A stretch of DNA of 64,000 nucleotides, taken from NCBI GenBank assembly GCA_947652605.1, contig OX393579.1, forward strand, positions 3,844,001 through 3,908,000, in the 5' to 3' direction. The notes below the pieces were generated by a model. That model was not told where the DNA came from, did not search any database, and saw only the letters and a program-made list of their open reading frames with translations. Below are positions 36,937 through 50,200 of this stretch, in pieces (position 1 is the first letter of the stretch; each line of letters starts with the position of its first letter). The position numbers were made by a program, and so were the translations under genes. The stretch comes from Elmis aenea. Taxonomy: Eukaryota > Arthropoda > Insecta > Coleoptera > Elmidae.

Positions 36937-39900
36937 ATGCCGTTTGTCTCAACTATTTTGAAATTTAATTTACAAAGTTATTCAAAAAATTAAAAATTTT
37001 GAAAATTTTCCTCGAAAACGGCTCATACGATTTTGTTCAAATTTTAGTATGTTATAGAGTTTATTTTTCTTAGTATAATGCCGTTTGTCTCAACAATTTT
37101 GAAATTTAATTTACAAAGTTATTCAAAAAATTAAAAATTTTGAAAATTTTCCTCGAAAACGGCTCATACGATTTTGTTCAAATTTTAGTATGTTATAGAG
37201 TTTATTTTTCTTAGTATAATGCCGTTTGTCTCAACTATTTTGAAATTTAATTTACAAAGTTATTCAGAAAATTAAAAATTTTGAAACTTTTTCTCGAAAA
37301 CGGCTCTTACGATTTTGTTCAAATTTTAGTATGTTATAGAGTTTATTTTTCTTAGTATAATGCCGTTGGTCTCAACTATTTTGAAATTTAATTTACAAAG
37401 TTATTCAAAAAATTAAAAATTTTGAAAATTTATCTCGAAAACGGCTCTTACGATTTTGTTCAAATTTTAGTATGTTATACAGTTTATTTTTCTTAGTATA
37501 ATGCCGTTCGTCTCCACTATTTTGAAATTTAATTTACAAAGTTATTCAAAAAATTAAAAATTTTGAAATTTTTTCTCGAAAACGGCTATTACAATTTTGT
37601 TTAAATTTTAGTATGTTATAGAGTTTATTTTTCTTAGTATAATGCCGTTTGTCTCAACAATTTTGAAATTTAATTTACAAAGTTATTCAGAAAATTAAAA
37701 ATTTTGAAAATTTTCCTCGAAAACGGCTCATACGATTTTGTTCAAATTTTAGTATGTTATAGAGTTTATTTTTCTTAGTATAATGCCGTTTGTCTCAACT
37801 ATTTTGAAATTTAATTTCCAAAGTTATTCAGAAAATTAAAAATTTTGAAAATTTTCCTCGAAAACGGCTCATACGATTTTGTTCAAATTTTAGTATGTTA
37901 TAGAGTTTATTTTTCTTAGTATAATGCCGTTTGTCTCAACTATTTTGAAATTTAATTTACAAAGTTATTCAAAAAATTAAAAATTTTGAAAATTTATCTC
38001 GAAAACGGCTCTTACGATTTTGTTCAAATTTTAGTATGTTATACAGTTTATTTTTCTTAGTATAATGCCGTTTGTCTCAACTATTTTGAAATTTAATTTA
38101 CAAAGTTATTCAAAAAATTAAAAATTTTGAAAATTTATCTCGAAAACGGCTCTTACGATTTTGTTCAAATTTTAGTATGTTATACAGTTTATTTTGCTTA
38201 GTATAATGCCGTTTGTCTCAACTATTTTGAAATTTAATTTACAAAGTAATTCAGAAAATTAAAAATTTTGAAAATTTTCCTCGAAAACGGCTCATACGAT
38301 TTTGTTCAAATTTTAGTATGTTATAGAGTTTATTTTTCTTAGTATAATGCCGTTTGTCTCAACTATTTTGAAATTTAATTTCCAAAGTTATTCAAAAAAT
38401 TAAAAATTTTGAAAATTTTCCTCGAAAACGGCTCATACGATTTTGTTCAAATTTTAGTATGTTATAGAGTTTATTTTTCTTAGTATAATGCCGTTTGTCT
38501 CAACAATTTTGAAATTTAATTTACAAAGTTATTCAAAAAATTAAAAATTTTGAAAATTTTCCTCGAAAACGGCTCATACGATTTTGTTCAAATTTTAGTA
38601 TGTTATAGAGTTTATTTTTCTTAGTATAATGCCGTTTGTCTCAACTATTTTGAAATTTAATTTACAAAGTTATTCAGAAAATTAAAAATTTTGAAACTTT
38701 TTCTCGAAAACGGCTCTTACGATTTTGTTCAAATTTTAGTATGTTATAGAGTTTATTTTTCTTAGTATAATGCCGTTGGTCTCAACTATTTTGAAATTTA
38801 ATTTACAAAGTTATTCAAAAAATTAAAAATTTTGAAAATTTATCTCGAAAACGGCTCTTACGATTTTGTTCAAATTTTAGTATGTTATACAGTTTATTTT
38901 TCTTAGTATAATGCCGTTCGTCTCCACTATTTTGAAATTTAATTTACAAAGTTATTCAAAAAATTAAAAATTTTGAAATTTTTTCTCGAAAACGGCTATT
39001 ACAATTTTGTTTAAATTTTAGTATGTTATAGAGTTTATTTTTCTTAGTATAATGCCGTTTGTCTCAACAATTTTGAAATTTAATTTACAAAGTTATTCAG
39101 AAAATTAAAAATTTTGAAAATTTTCCTCGAAAACGGCTCATACGATTTTGTTCAAATTTTAGTATGTTATAGAGTTTAATTTTCTTAGTATAATGCCGTT
39201 TGTCTCAACTATTTTGAAATTTAATTTCCAAAGTTATTCAGAAAATTAAAAATTTTGAAAATTTTCCTCGAAAACGGCTCATACGATTTTGTTCAAATTT
39301 TAGTATGTTATAGAGTTTATTTTTCTTAGTATAATGCCGTTTGTCTCAACTATTTTGAAATTTAATTTACAAAGTTATTCAAAAAATTAAAAATTTTGAA
39401 AATTTTCCTCGAAAACGGCTCATACGATTTTGTTCAAATTTTAGTATGTTATAGAGTTTATTTTTCTTAGTATAATGCCGTTTGTCTCAACAATTTTGAA
39501 ATTTAATTTACAAAGTTATTCAAAAAATTAAAAATTTTGAAAATTTTCCTCGAAAACGGCTCATACGATTTTGTTCAAATTTTAGTATGTTATAGAGTTT
39601 ATTTTTCTTAGTATAATGCCGTTTGTCTCAACTATTTTGAAATTTAATTTACAAAGTTATTCAGAAAATTAAAAATTTTGAAACTTTTTCTCGAAAACGG
39701 CTCTTACGATTTTGTTCAAATTTTAGTATGTTATAGAGTTTATTTTTCTTAGTATAATGCCGTTGGTCTCAACTATTTTGAAATTTAATTTACAAAGTTA
39801 TTCAAAAAATTAAAAATTTTGAAAATTTATCTCGAAAACGGCTCTTACGATTTTGTTCAAATTTTAGTATGTTATACAGTTTATTTTTCTTAGTATAATG

Positions 39901-41871
39901 CCGTTCGTCTCCACTATTTTGAAATTTAATTTACAAAGTTATTCAAAAAATTAAAAATTTTGAAATTTTTTCTCGAAAACGGCTATTACAATTTTGTTTA
40001 AATTTTAGTATGTTATAGAGTTTATTTTTCTTAGTATAATGCCGTTTGTCTCAACAATTTTGAAATTTAATTTACAAAGTTATTCAGAAAATTAAAAATT
40101 TTGAAAATTTTCCTCGAAAACGGCTCATACGATTTTGTTCAAATTTTAGTATGTTATAGAGTTTATTTTTCTTAGTATAATGCCGTTTGTCTCAACTATT
40201 TTGAAATTTAATTTCCAAAGTTATTCAGAAAATTAAAAATTTTGAAAATTTTCCTCGAAAACGGCTCATACGATTTTGTTCAAATTTTAGTATGTTATAG
40301 AGTTTATTTTTCTTAGTATAATGCCGTTTGTCTCAACTATTTTGAAATTTAATTTACAAAGTTATTCAAAAAATTAAAAATTTTGAAAATTTATCTCGAA
40401 AACGGCTCTTACGATTTTGTTCAAATTTTAGTATGTTATACAGTTTATTTTTCTTAGTATAATGCCGTTTGTCTCAACTATTTTGAAATTTAATTTACAA
40501 AGTTATTCAAAAAATTAAAAATTTTGAAAATTTATCTCGAAAACGGCTCTTACGATTTTGTTCAAATTTTAGTATGTTATACAGTTTATTTTTCTTAGTA
40601 TAATGCCGTTTGTCTCAACTAATTTGAAATTTAATTTACAAAGTTATTCAAAAAATTAAAAATTTTGAAATTTTTTCTCGAAAACGGCTCTTACGATTTT
40701 GTTCAAATTTTAGTATGTTATACAGTTTATTTTGCTTAGTATAATGCCGTTTGTCTCAACTATTTTGAAATTTAATTTACAAAGTAATTCAGAAAATTAA
40801 AAATTTTGAAAATTTTCCTCGAAAACGGCTCATACGATTTTGTTCAAATTTTAGTATGTTATAGAGTTTATTTTTCTTAGTATAATGCCGTTTGTCTCAA
40901 CTATTTTGAAATTTAATTTCCAAAGTTATTCAAAAAATTAAAAATTTTGAAAATTTTCCTCGAAAACGGCTCATACGATTTTGTTCAAATTTTAGTATGT
41001 TATAGAGTTTATTTTTCTTAGTATAATGCCGTTTGTCTCAACAATTTTGAAATTTAATTTACAAAGTTATTCAAAAAATTAAAAATTTTGAAAATTTTCC
41101 TCGAAAACGGCTCATACGATTTTGTTCAAATTTTAGTATGTTATAGAGTTTATTTTTCTTAGTATAATGCCGTTTGTCTCAACTATTTTGAAATTTAATT
41201 TACAAAGTTATTCAGAAAATTAAAAATTTTGAAACTTTTTCTCGAAAACGGCTCTTACGATTTTGTTCAAATTTTAGTATGTTATAGAGTTTATTTTTCT
41301 TAGTATAATGCCGTTGGTCTCAACTATTGTGAAATTTAATTTACAAAGTTATTCAAAAAATTAAAAATTTTGAAAATTTATCTCGAAAACGGCTCTTACG
41401 ATTTTGTTCAAATTTTAGTATGTTATACAGTTTATTTTTCTTAGTATAATGCCGTTCGTCTCCACTATTTTGAAATTTAATTTACAAAGTTATTCAAAAA
41501 ATTAAAAATTTTGAAATTTTTTCTCGAAAACGGCTATTACAATTTTGTTTAAATTTTAGTATGTTATAGAGTTTATTTTTCTTAGTATAATGCCGTTTGT
41601 CTCAACAATTTTGAAATTTAATTTACAAAGTTATTCAGAAAATTAAAAATTTTGAAAATTTTCCTCGAAAACGGCTCATACGATTTTGTTCAAATTTTAG
41701 TATGTTATAGAGTTTATTTTTCTTAGTATAATGCCGTTTGTCTCAACTATTTTGAAATTTAATTTCCAAAGTTATTCAGAAAATTAAAAATTTTGAAAAT
41801 TTTCCTCGAAAACGGCTCATACGATTTTGTTCAAATTTTAGTATGTTATAGAGTTTATTTTTCTTAGTATA
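36937..41871 (+). repeat. 7-, 10-, 7- and 11-monomer derivatives of the B HOR
   Basis: Units run 36937-37923 (7 monomers), 37924-39333 (10), 39334-40320 (7) and 40321-41871 (11). gttggtctc monomers fall at 37360, 38770, 39757 and 41308. The 7-mer opens with a copy that starts like monomer 1 and ends like monomer 5 of the 11-mer (gaaaattttcc/ctcat/ttatagag). The 10-mer has a monomer 2/3 hybrid (38065: tattttg on the left, ttttgcttag on the right). Confidence 0.88.
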
Positions 41872-43422
41872 ATGCCGTTTGTCTCAACTATTTTGAAATT
41901 TAATTTACAAAGTTATTCAAAAAATTAAAAATTTTGAAATTTTTTCTCGAAAACGGCTCATACGATTTTGTTCAAATTTTAGTATGTTATAGAGTTTATT
42001 TTTCTTAGTATAATGCCGTTTGTCTCAACTATTTTGAAATTTAATTTACAAAGTTATTCAGAAAATTAAAAATTTTGAAAATTTTTCTCGAAAACGGCTC
42101 TTACGATTTTGTTCAAATTTTAGTATGTTATAGAGTTTATTTTTCTTAGTATAATGCCGTTTGTCTCAACTATTTTGAAATTTAATTTACAAAGTTATTC
42201 AGAAAATTAAAAATTTTGAAAATTTTCCTCGAAAACGGCTCATACGATTTTGTTCAAATTTTAGTATGTTATAGAGTTTATATTTCTTAGTATAATGCCG
42301 TTTGTCTCAACTATTTTGAAATTTAATTTCCAAAGTTATTCAGAAAATTAAAAATTTTGAAAATTTTCCTCGAAAACGGCTCATACGATTTTAATCAAAT
42401 TTTAGTATGTTATAGAGTTTATTTTTCTTAGTATAATGCCGTTTGTCTCAACTATTTTGAAATTTAATTTACAAAGTTATTCAAAAAATTAAAAATTTTG
42501 AAAATTTTTCTCGAAAACGGCTCATACGATTTTGTTCAAATTTTAGTATGTTATAGAGTTTATTTTTCTTAGTATAATGCCGTTTGTCTCAACTATTTTG
42601 AAATTTAATTTACAAAGTTATTCAGAAAATTAAAAATTTTGAAAATTTTCCTCGAAAACGGCTCATACGATTTTGTTCAAATTTTAGTATGTTATAGAGT
42701 TTATATTTCTTAGTATAATGCCGTTTGTCTCAACTATTTTGAAATTTAATTTCCAAAGTTATTCAGAAAATTAAAAATTTTGAAAATTTTCCTCGAAAAC
42801 GGCTCATACGATTTTAATCAAATTTTAGTATGTTATAGAGTTTATTTTTCTTAGTATAATGCCGTTTGTCTCAACTATTTTGAAATTTAATTTACAAAGT
42901 TATTCAAAAAATTAAAAATTTTGAAAATTTTTCTCGAAAACGGCTCATACGATTTTGTTCAAATTTTAGTATGTTATAGAGTTTATTTTTCTTAGTATAA
43001 TGCCGTTTGTCTCAACTATTTTGAAATTTAATTTACAAAGTTATTCAGAAAATTAAAAATTTTGAAAATTTTTCTCGAAAACGGCTTTTACGATTTTGTT
43101 CAAATTTTAGTATGTTATAGAGTTTATTTTTCTTAGTATAATGCCGTTTGTCTCAACTATTTTGAAATTTAATTTACAAAGTTATTCAGAAAATTAAAAA
43201 TTTTGAAAATTTTCCTCGAAAACGGCTCATACGATTTTGTTCAAATTTTAGTATGTTATAGAGTTTATATTTCTTAGTATAATGCCGTTTGTCTCAACTA
43301 TTTTGAAATTTAATTTCCAAAGTTATTCAGAAAATTAAAAATTTTGAAAATTTTCCTCGAAAACGGCTCATACGATTTTAATCAAATTTTAGTATGTTAT
43401 AGAGTTTATTTTTCTTAGTATA
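41872..43422 (+). repeat. ttttaatcaaa-family B block, first in array 19
   Basis: Eleven monomers, opening with gaaattttttctcg/ctcat. taatca occurs at 42392, 42815 and 43379, each after a tttatatttctt copy. The order matches array 10 from 18655 at an offset of 23,217 bp for the first copies. Confidence 0.86.
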
Positions 43423-43563
43423 ATGCCGTTTGTCTCAACTATTTTGAAATTTAATTTACAAAGTTATTCAAAAAATTAAAAATTTTGAAAATTTTTCTCG
43501 AAAACGGCTCTTACGATTTTGTTCAAATTTTAGTATGTTATACAGTTTATTTTGCTTAGTATA
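43423..43563 (+). repeat. Hybrid B monomer joining the two HOR families
   Basis: The left half is of the ttttaatcaaa family (caaaaaatt, gaaaatttttctcg). The right half is monomer 3 of the 11-mer (ctctt, ttatacag, ttttgcttag). The next copy is the 11-mer's aaagtaattcag monomer, so the switch is in register. Confidence 0.85.
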
Positions 43564-46500
43564 ATGCCGTTTGTCTCAACTATTTTGAAATTTAATTTAC
43601 AAAGTAATTCAGAAAATTAAAAATTTTGAAAATTTTCCTCGAAAACGGCTCATACGATTTTGTTCAAATTTTAGTATGTTATAGAGTTTATTTTTCTTAG
43701 TATAATGCCGTTTGTCTCAACTATTTTGAAATTTAATTTCCAAAGTTATTCAAAAAATTAAAAATTTTGAAAATTTTCCTCGAAAACGGCTCATACGATT
43801 TTGTTCAAATTTTAGTATGTTATAGAGTTTATTTTTCTTAGTATAATGCCGTTTGTCTCAACAATTTTGAAATTTAATTTACAAAGTTATTCAAAAAATT
43901 AAAAATTTTGAAAATTTTCCTCGAAAACGGCTCATACGATTTTGTTCAAATTTTAGTATGTTATAGAGTTTATTTTTCTTAGTATAATGCCGTTTGTCTC
44001 AACTATTTTGAAATTTAATTTACAAAGTTATTCAGAAAATTAAAAATTTTGAAACTTTTTCTCGAAAACGGCTCTTACGATTTTGTTCAAATTTTAGTAT
44101 GTTATAGAGTTTATTTTTCTTAGTATAATGCCGTTGGTCTCAACTATTTTGAAATTTAATTTACAAAGTTATTCAAAAAATTAAAAATTTTGAAAATTTA
44201 TCTCGAAAACGGCTCTTACGATTTTGTTCAAATTTTAGTATGTTATACAGTTTATTTTTCTTAGTATAATGCCGTTCGTCTCCACTATTTTGAAATTTAA
44301 TTTACAAAGTTATTCAAAAAATTAAAAATTTTGAAATTTTTTCTCGAAAACGGCTATTACAATTTTGTTTAAATTTTAGTATGTTATAGAGTTTATTTTT
44401 CTTAGTATAATGCCGTTTGTCTCAACAATTTTGAAATTTAATTTACAAAGTTATTCAGAAAATTAAAAATTTTGAAAATTTTCCTCGAAAACGGCTCATA
44501 CGATTTTGTTCAAATTTTAGTATGTTATAGAGTTTAATTTTCTTAGTATAATGCCGTTTGTCTCAACTATTTTGAAATTTAATTTCCAAAGTTATTCAGA
44601 AAATTAAAAATTTTGAAAATTTTCCTCGAAAACGGCTCATACGATTTTGTTCAAATTTTAGTATGTTATAGAGTTTATTTTTCTTAGTATAATGCCGTTT
44701 GTCTCAACTATTTTGAAATTTAATTTACAAAGTTATTCAAAAAATTAAAAATTTTGAAAATTTTCCTCGAAAACGGCTCATACGATTTTGTTCAAATTTT
44801 AGTATGTTATAGAGTTTATTTTTCTTAGTATAATGCCGTTTGTCTCAACAATTTTGAAATTTAATTTACAAAGTTATTCAAAAAATTAAAAATTTTGAAA
44901 ATTTTCCTCGAAAACGGCTCATACGATTTTGTTCAAATTTTAGTATGTTATAGAGTTTATTTTTCTTAGTATAATGCCGTTTGTCTCAACTATTTTGAAA
45001 TTTAATTTACAAAGTTATTCAGAAAATTAAAAATTTTGAAACTTTTTCTCGAAAACGGCTCTTACGATTTTGTTCAAATTTTAGTATGTTATAGAGTTTA
45101 TTTTTCTTAGTATAATGCCGTTGGTCTCAACTATTTTGAAATTTAATTTACAAAGTTATTCAAAAAATTAAAAATTTTGAAAATTTATCTCGAAAACGGC
45201 TCTTACGATTTTGTTCAAATTTTAGTATGTTATACAGTTTATTTTTCTTAGTATAATGCCGTTCGTCTCCACTATTTTGAAATTTAATTTACAAAGTTAT
45301 TCAAAAAATTAAAAATTTTGAAATTTTTTCTCGAAAACGGCTATTACAATTTTGTTTAAATTTTAGTATGTTATAGAGTTTATTTTTCTTAGTATAATGC
45401 CGTTTGTCTCAACAATTTTGAAATTTAATTTACAAAGTTATTCAGAAAATTAAAAATTTTGAAAATTTTCCTCGAAAACGGCTCATACGATTTTGTTCAA
45501 ATTTTAGTATGTTATAGAGTTTATTTTTCTTAGTATAATGCCGTTTGTCTCAACTATTTTGAAATTTAATTTCCAAAGTTATTCAGAAAATTAAAAATTT
45601 TGAAAATTTTCCTCGAAAACGGCTCATACGATTTTGTTCAAATTTTAGTATGTTATAGAGTTTATTTTTCTTAGTATAATGCCGTTTGTCTCAACTATTT
45701 TGAAATTTAATTTACAAAGTTATTCAAAAAATTAAAAATTTTGAAAATTTATCTCGAAAACGGCTCTTACGATTTTGTTCAAATTTTAGTATGTTATACA
45801 GTTTATTTTTCTTAGTATAATGCCGTTTGTCTCAACTATTTTGAAATTTAATTTACAAAGTTATTCAAAAAATTAAAAATTTTGAAAATTTATCTCGAAA
45901 ACGGCTCTTACGATTTTGTTCAAATTTTAGTATGTTATACAGTTTATTTTTCTTAGTATAATGCCGTTTGTCTCAACTAATTTGAAATTTAATTTACAAA
46001 GTTATTCAAAAAATTAAAAATTTTGAAATTTTTTCTCGAAAACGGCTTTTACGATTTTGTTCAAATTTTAGTATGTTATACAGTTTATTTTGCTTAGTAT
46101 AATGCCGTTTGTCTCAACTATTTTGAAATTTAATTTACAAAGTAATTCAGAAAATTAAAAATTTTGAAAATTTTCCTCGAAAACGGCTCATACGATTTTG
46201 TTCAAATTTTAGTATGTTATAGAGTTTATTTTTCTTAGTATAATGCCGTTTGTCTCAACTATTTTGAAATTTAATTTCCAAAGTTATTCAAAAAATTAAA
46301 AATTTTGAAAATTTTCCTCGAAAACGGCTCATACGATTTTGTTCAAATTTTAGTATGTTATAGAGTTTATTTTTCTTAGTATAATGCCGTTTGTCTCAAC
46401 AATTTTGAAATTTAATTTACAAAGTTATTCAAAAAATTAAAAATTTTGAAAATTTTCCTCGAAAACGGCTCATACGATTTTGTTCAAATTTTAGTATGTT

Positions 46501-47229
46501 ATAGAGTTTATTTTTCTTAGTATAATGCCGTTTGTCTCAACTATTTTGAAATTTAATTTACAAAGTTATTCAGAAAATTAAAAATTTTGAAACTTTTTCT
46601 CGAAAACGGCTCTTACGATTTTGTTCAAATTTTAGTATGTTATAGAGTTTATTTTTCTTAGTATAATGCCGTTGGTCTCAACTATTTTGAAATTTAATTT
46701 ACAAAGTTATTCAAAAAATTAAAAATTTTGAAAATTTATCTCGAAAACGGCTCTTACGATTTTGTTCAAATTTTAGTATGTTATACAGTTTATTTTTCTT
46801 AGTATAATGCCGTTCGTCTCCACTATTTTGAAATTTAATTTACAAAGTTATTCAAAAAATTAAAAATTTTGAAATTTTTTCTCGAAAACGGCTATTACAA
46901 TTTTGTTTAAATTTTAGTATGTTATAGAGTTTATTTTTCTTAGTATAATGCCGTTTGTCTCAACAATTTTGAAATTTAATTTACAAAGTTATTCAGAAAA
47001 TTAAAAATTTTGAAAATTTTCCTCGAAAACGGCTCATACGATTTTGTTCAAATTTTAGTATGTTATAGAGTTTATTTTTCTTAGTATAATGCCGTTTGTC
47101 TCAACTATTTTGAAATTTAATTTCCAAAGTTATTCAGAAAATTAAAAATTTTGAAAATTTTCCTCGAAAACGGCTCATACGATTTTGTTCAAATTTTAGT
47201 ATGTTATAGAGTTTATTTTTCTTAGTATA
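43564..47229 (+). repeat. Second run of 11/7/11-type B HOR units
   Basis: An 11-mer remainder (8 monomers, gttggtctc at 44128, tag gtttaattttctt at about 44536) is followed by a 7-mer (44692-45678, gttggtctc at 45115) and an 11-mer (45679-47229, gttggtctc at 46666). One copy of the 11-mer has ggctttt instead of ctctt near 46044. Confidence 0.87.
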
Positions 47230-50200
47230 ATGCCGTTTGTCTCAACTATTTTGAAATTTAATTTACAAAGTTATTCAAAAAATTAAAAATTTTGAAATTT
47301 TTTCTCGAAAACGGCTCATACGATTTTGTTCAAATTTTAGTATGTTATAGAGTTTATTTTTCTTAGTATAATGCCGTTTGTCTCAACTATTTTGAAATTT
47401 AATTTACAAAGTTATTCAGAAAATTAAAAATTTTGAAAATTTTTCTCGAAAACGGCTCTTACGATTTTGTTCAAATTTTAGTATGTTATAGAGTTTATTT
47501 TTCTTAGTATAATGCCGTTTGTCTCAACTATTTTGAAATTTAATTTACAAAGTTATTCAGAAAATTAAAAATTTTGAAAATTTTCCTCGAAAACGGCTCA
47601 TACGATTTTGTTCAAATTTTAGTATGTTATAGAGTTTATATTTCTTAGTATAATGCCGTTTGTCTCAACTATTTTGAAATTTAATTTCCAAAGTTATTCA
47701 GAAAATTAAAAATTTTGAAAATTTTCCTCGAAAACGGCTCATACGATTTTAATCAAATTTTAGTATGTTATAGAGTTTATTTTTCTTAGTATAATGCCGT
47801 TTGTCTCAACTATTTTGAAATTTAATTTACAAAGTTATTCAAAAAATTAAAAATTTTGAAAATTTTTCTCGAAAACGGCTCATACGATTTTGTTCAAATT
47901 TTAGTATGTTATAGAGTTTATTTTTCTTAGTATAATGCCGTTTGTCTCAACTATTTTGAAATTTAATTTACAAAGTTATTCAGAAAATTAAAAATTTTGA
48001 AAATTTTCCTCGAAAACGGCTCATACGATTTTGTTCAAATTTTAGTATGTTATAGAGTTTATTTTTCTTAGTATAATGCCGTTCGTCTCCACTATTTTGA
48101 AATTTAATTTACAAAGTTATTCAAAAAATTAAAAATTTTGAAATTTTTTCTCGAAAACGGCTATTACAATTTTGTTTAAATTTTAGTATGTTATAGAGTT
48201 TATTTTTCTTAGTATAATGCCGTTTGTCTCAACAATTTTGAAATTTAATTTACAAAGTTATTCAGAAAATTAAAAATTTTGAAAATTTTCCTCGAAAACG
48301 GCTCATACGATTTTGTTCAAATTTTAGTATGTTATAGAGTTTATTTTTCTTAGTATAATGCCGTTTGTCTCAACTATTTTGAAATTTAATTTCCAAAGTT
48401 ATTCAGAAAATTAAAAATTTTGAAAATTTTCCTCGAAAACGGCTCATACGATTTTGTTCAAATTTTAGTATGTTATAGAGTTTATTTTTCTTAGTATAAT
48501 GCCGTTTGTCTCAACTATTTTGAAATTTAATTTACAAAGTTATTCAAAAAATTAAAAATTTTGAAATTTTTTCTCGAAAACGGCTCATACGATTTTGTTC
48601 AAATTTTAGTATGTTATAGAGTTTATTTTTCTTAGTATAATGCCGTTTGTCTCAACTATTTTGAAATTTAATTTACAAAGTTATTCAGAAAATTAAAAAT
48701 TTTGAAAATTTTTCTCGAAAACGGCTCTTACGATTTTGTTCAAATTTTAGTATGTTATAGAGTTTATTTTTCTTAGTATAATGCCGTTTGTCTCAACTAT
48801 TTTGAAATTTAATTTACAAAGTTATTCAGAAAATTAAAAATTTTGAAAATTTTCCTCGAAAACGGCTCATACGATTTTGTTCAAATTTTAGTATGTTATA
48901 GAGTTTATATTTCTTAGTATAATGCCGTTTGTCTCAACTATTTTGAAATTTAATTTCCAAAGTTATTCAGAAAATTAAAAATTTTGAAAATTTTCCTCGA
49001 AAACGGCTCATACGATTTTAATCAAATTTTAGTATGTTATAGAGTTTATTTTTCTTAGTATAATGCCGTTTGTCTCAACTATTTTGAAATTTAATTTACA
49101 AAGTTATTCAAAAAATTAAAAATTTTGAAAATTTTTCTCGAAAACGGCTCATACGATTTTGTTCAAATTTTAGTATGTTATAGAGTTTATTTTTCTTAGT
49201 ATAATGCCGTTTGTCTCAACTATTTTGAAATTTAATTTACAAAGTTATTCAGAAAATTAAAAATTTTGAAAATTTTCCTCGAAAACGGCTCATACGATTT
49301 TGTTCAAATTTTAGTATGTTATAGAGTTTATATTTCTTAGTATAATGCCGTTTGTCTCAACTATTTTGAAATTTAATTTCCAAAGTTATTCAGAAAATTA
49401 AAAATTTTGAAAATTTTCCTCGAAAACGGCTCATACGATTTTAATCAAATTTTAGTATGTTATAGAGTTTATTTTTCTTAGTATAATGCCGTTTGTCTCA
49501 ACTATTTTGAAATTTAATTTACAAAGTTATTCAAAAAATTAAAAATTTTGAAAATTTTTCTCGAAAACGGCTCATACGATTTTGTTCAAATTTTAGTATG
49601 TTATAGAGTTTATTTTTCTTAGTATAATGCCGTTTGTCTCAACTATTTTGAAATTTAATTTACAAAGTTATTCAGAAAATTAAAAATTTTGAAACTTTTT
49701 CTCGAAAACGGCTCTTACGATTTTGTTCAAATTTTAGTATGTTATAGAGTTTATTTTTCTTAGTATAATGCCGTTGGTCTCAACTATTTTGAAATTTAAT
49801 TTACAAAGTTATTCAAAAAATTAAAAATTTTGAAAATTTATCTCGAAAACGGCTCTTACGATTTTGTTCAAATTTTAGTATGTTATACAGTTTATTTTTC
49901 TTAGTATAATGCCGTTCGTCTCCACTATTTTGAAATTTAATTTACAAAGTTATTCAAAAAATTAAAAATTTTGAAATTTTTTCTCGAAAACGGCTATTAC
50001 AATTTTGTTTAAATTTTAGTATGTTATAGAGTTTATTTTTCTTAGTATAATGCCGTTTGTCTCAACAATTTTGAAATTTAATTTACAAAGTTATTCAGAA
50101 AATTAAAAATTTTGAAAATTTTCCTCGAAAACGGCTCATACGATTTTGTTCAAATTTTAGTATGTTATAGAGTTTATTTTTCTTAGTATAATGCCGTTTG

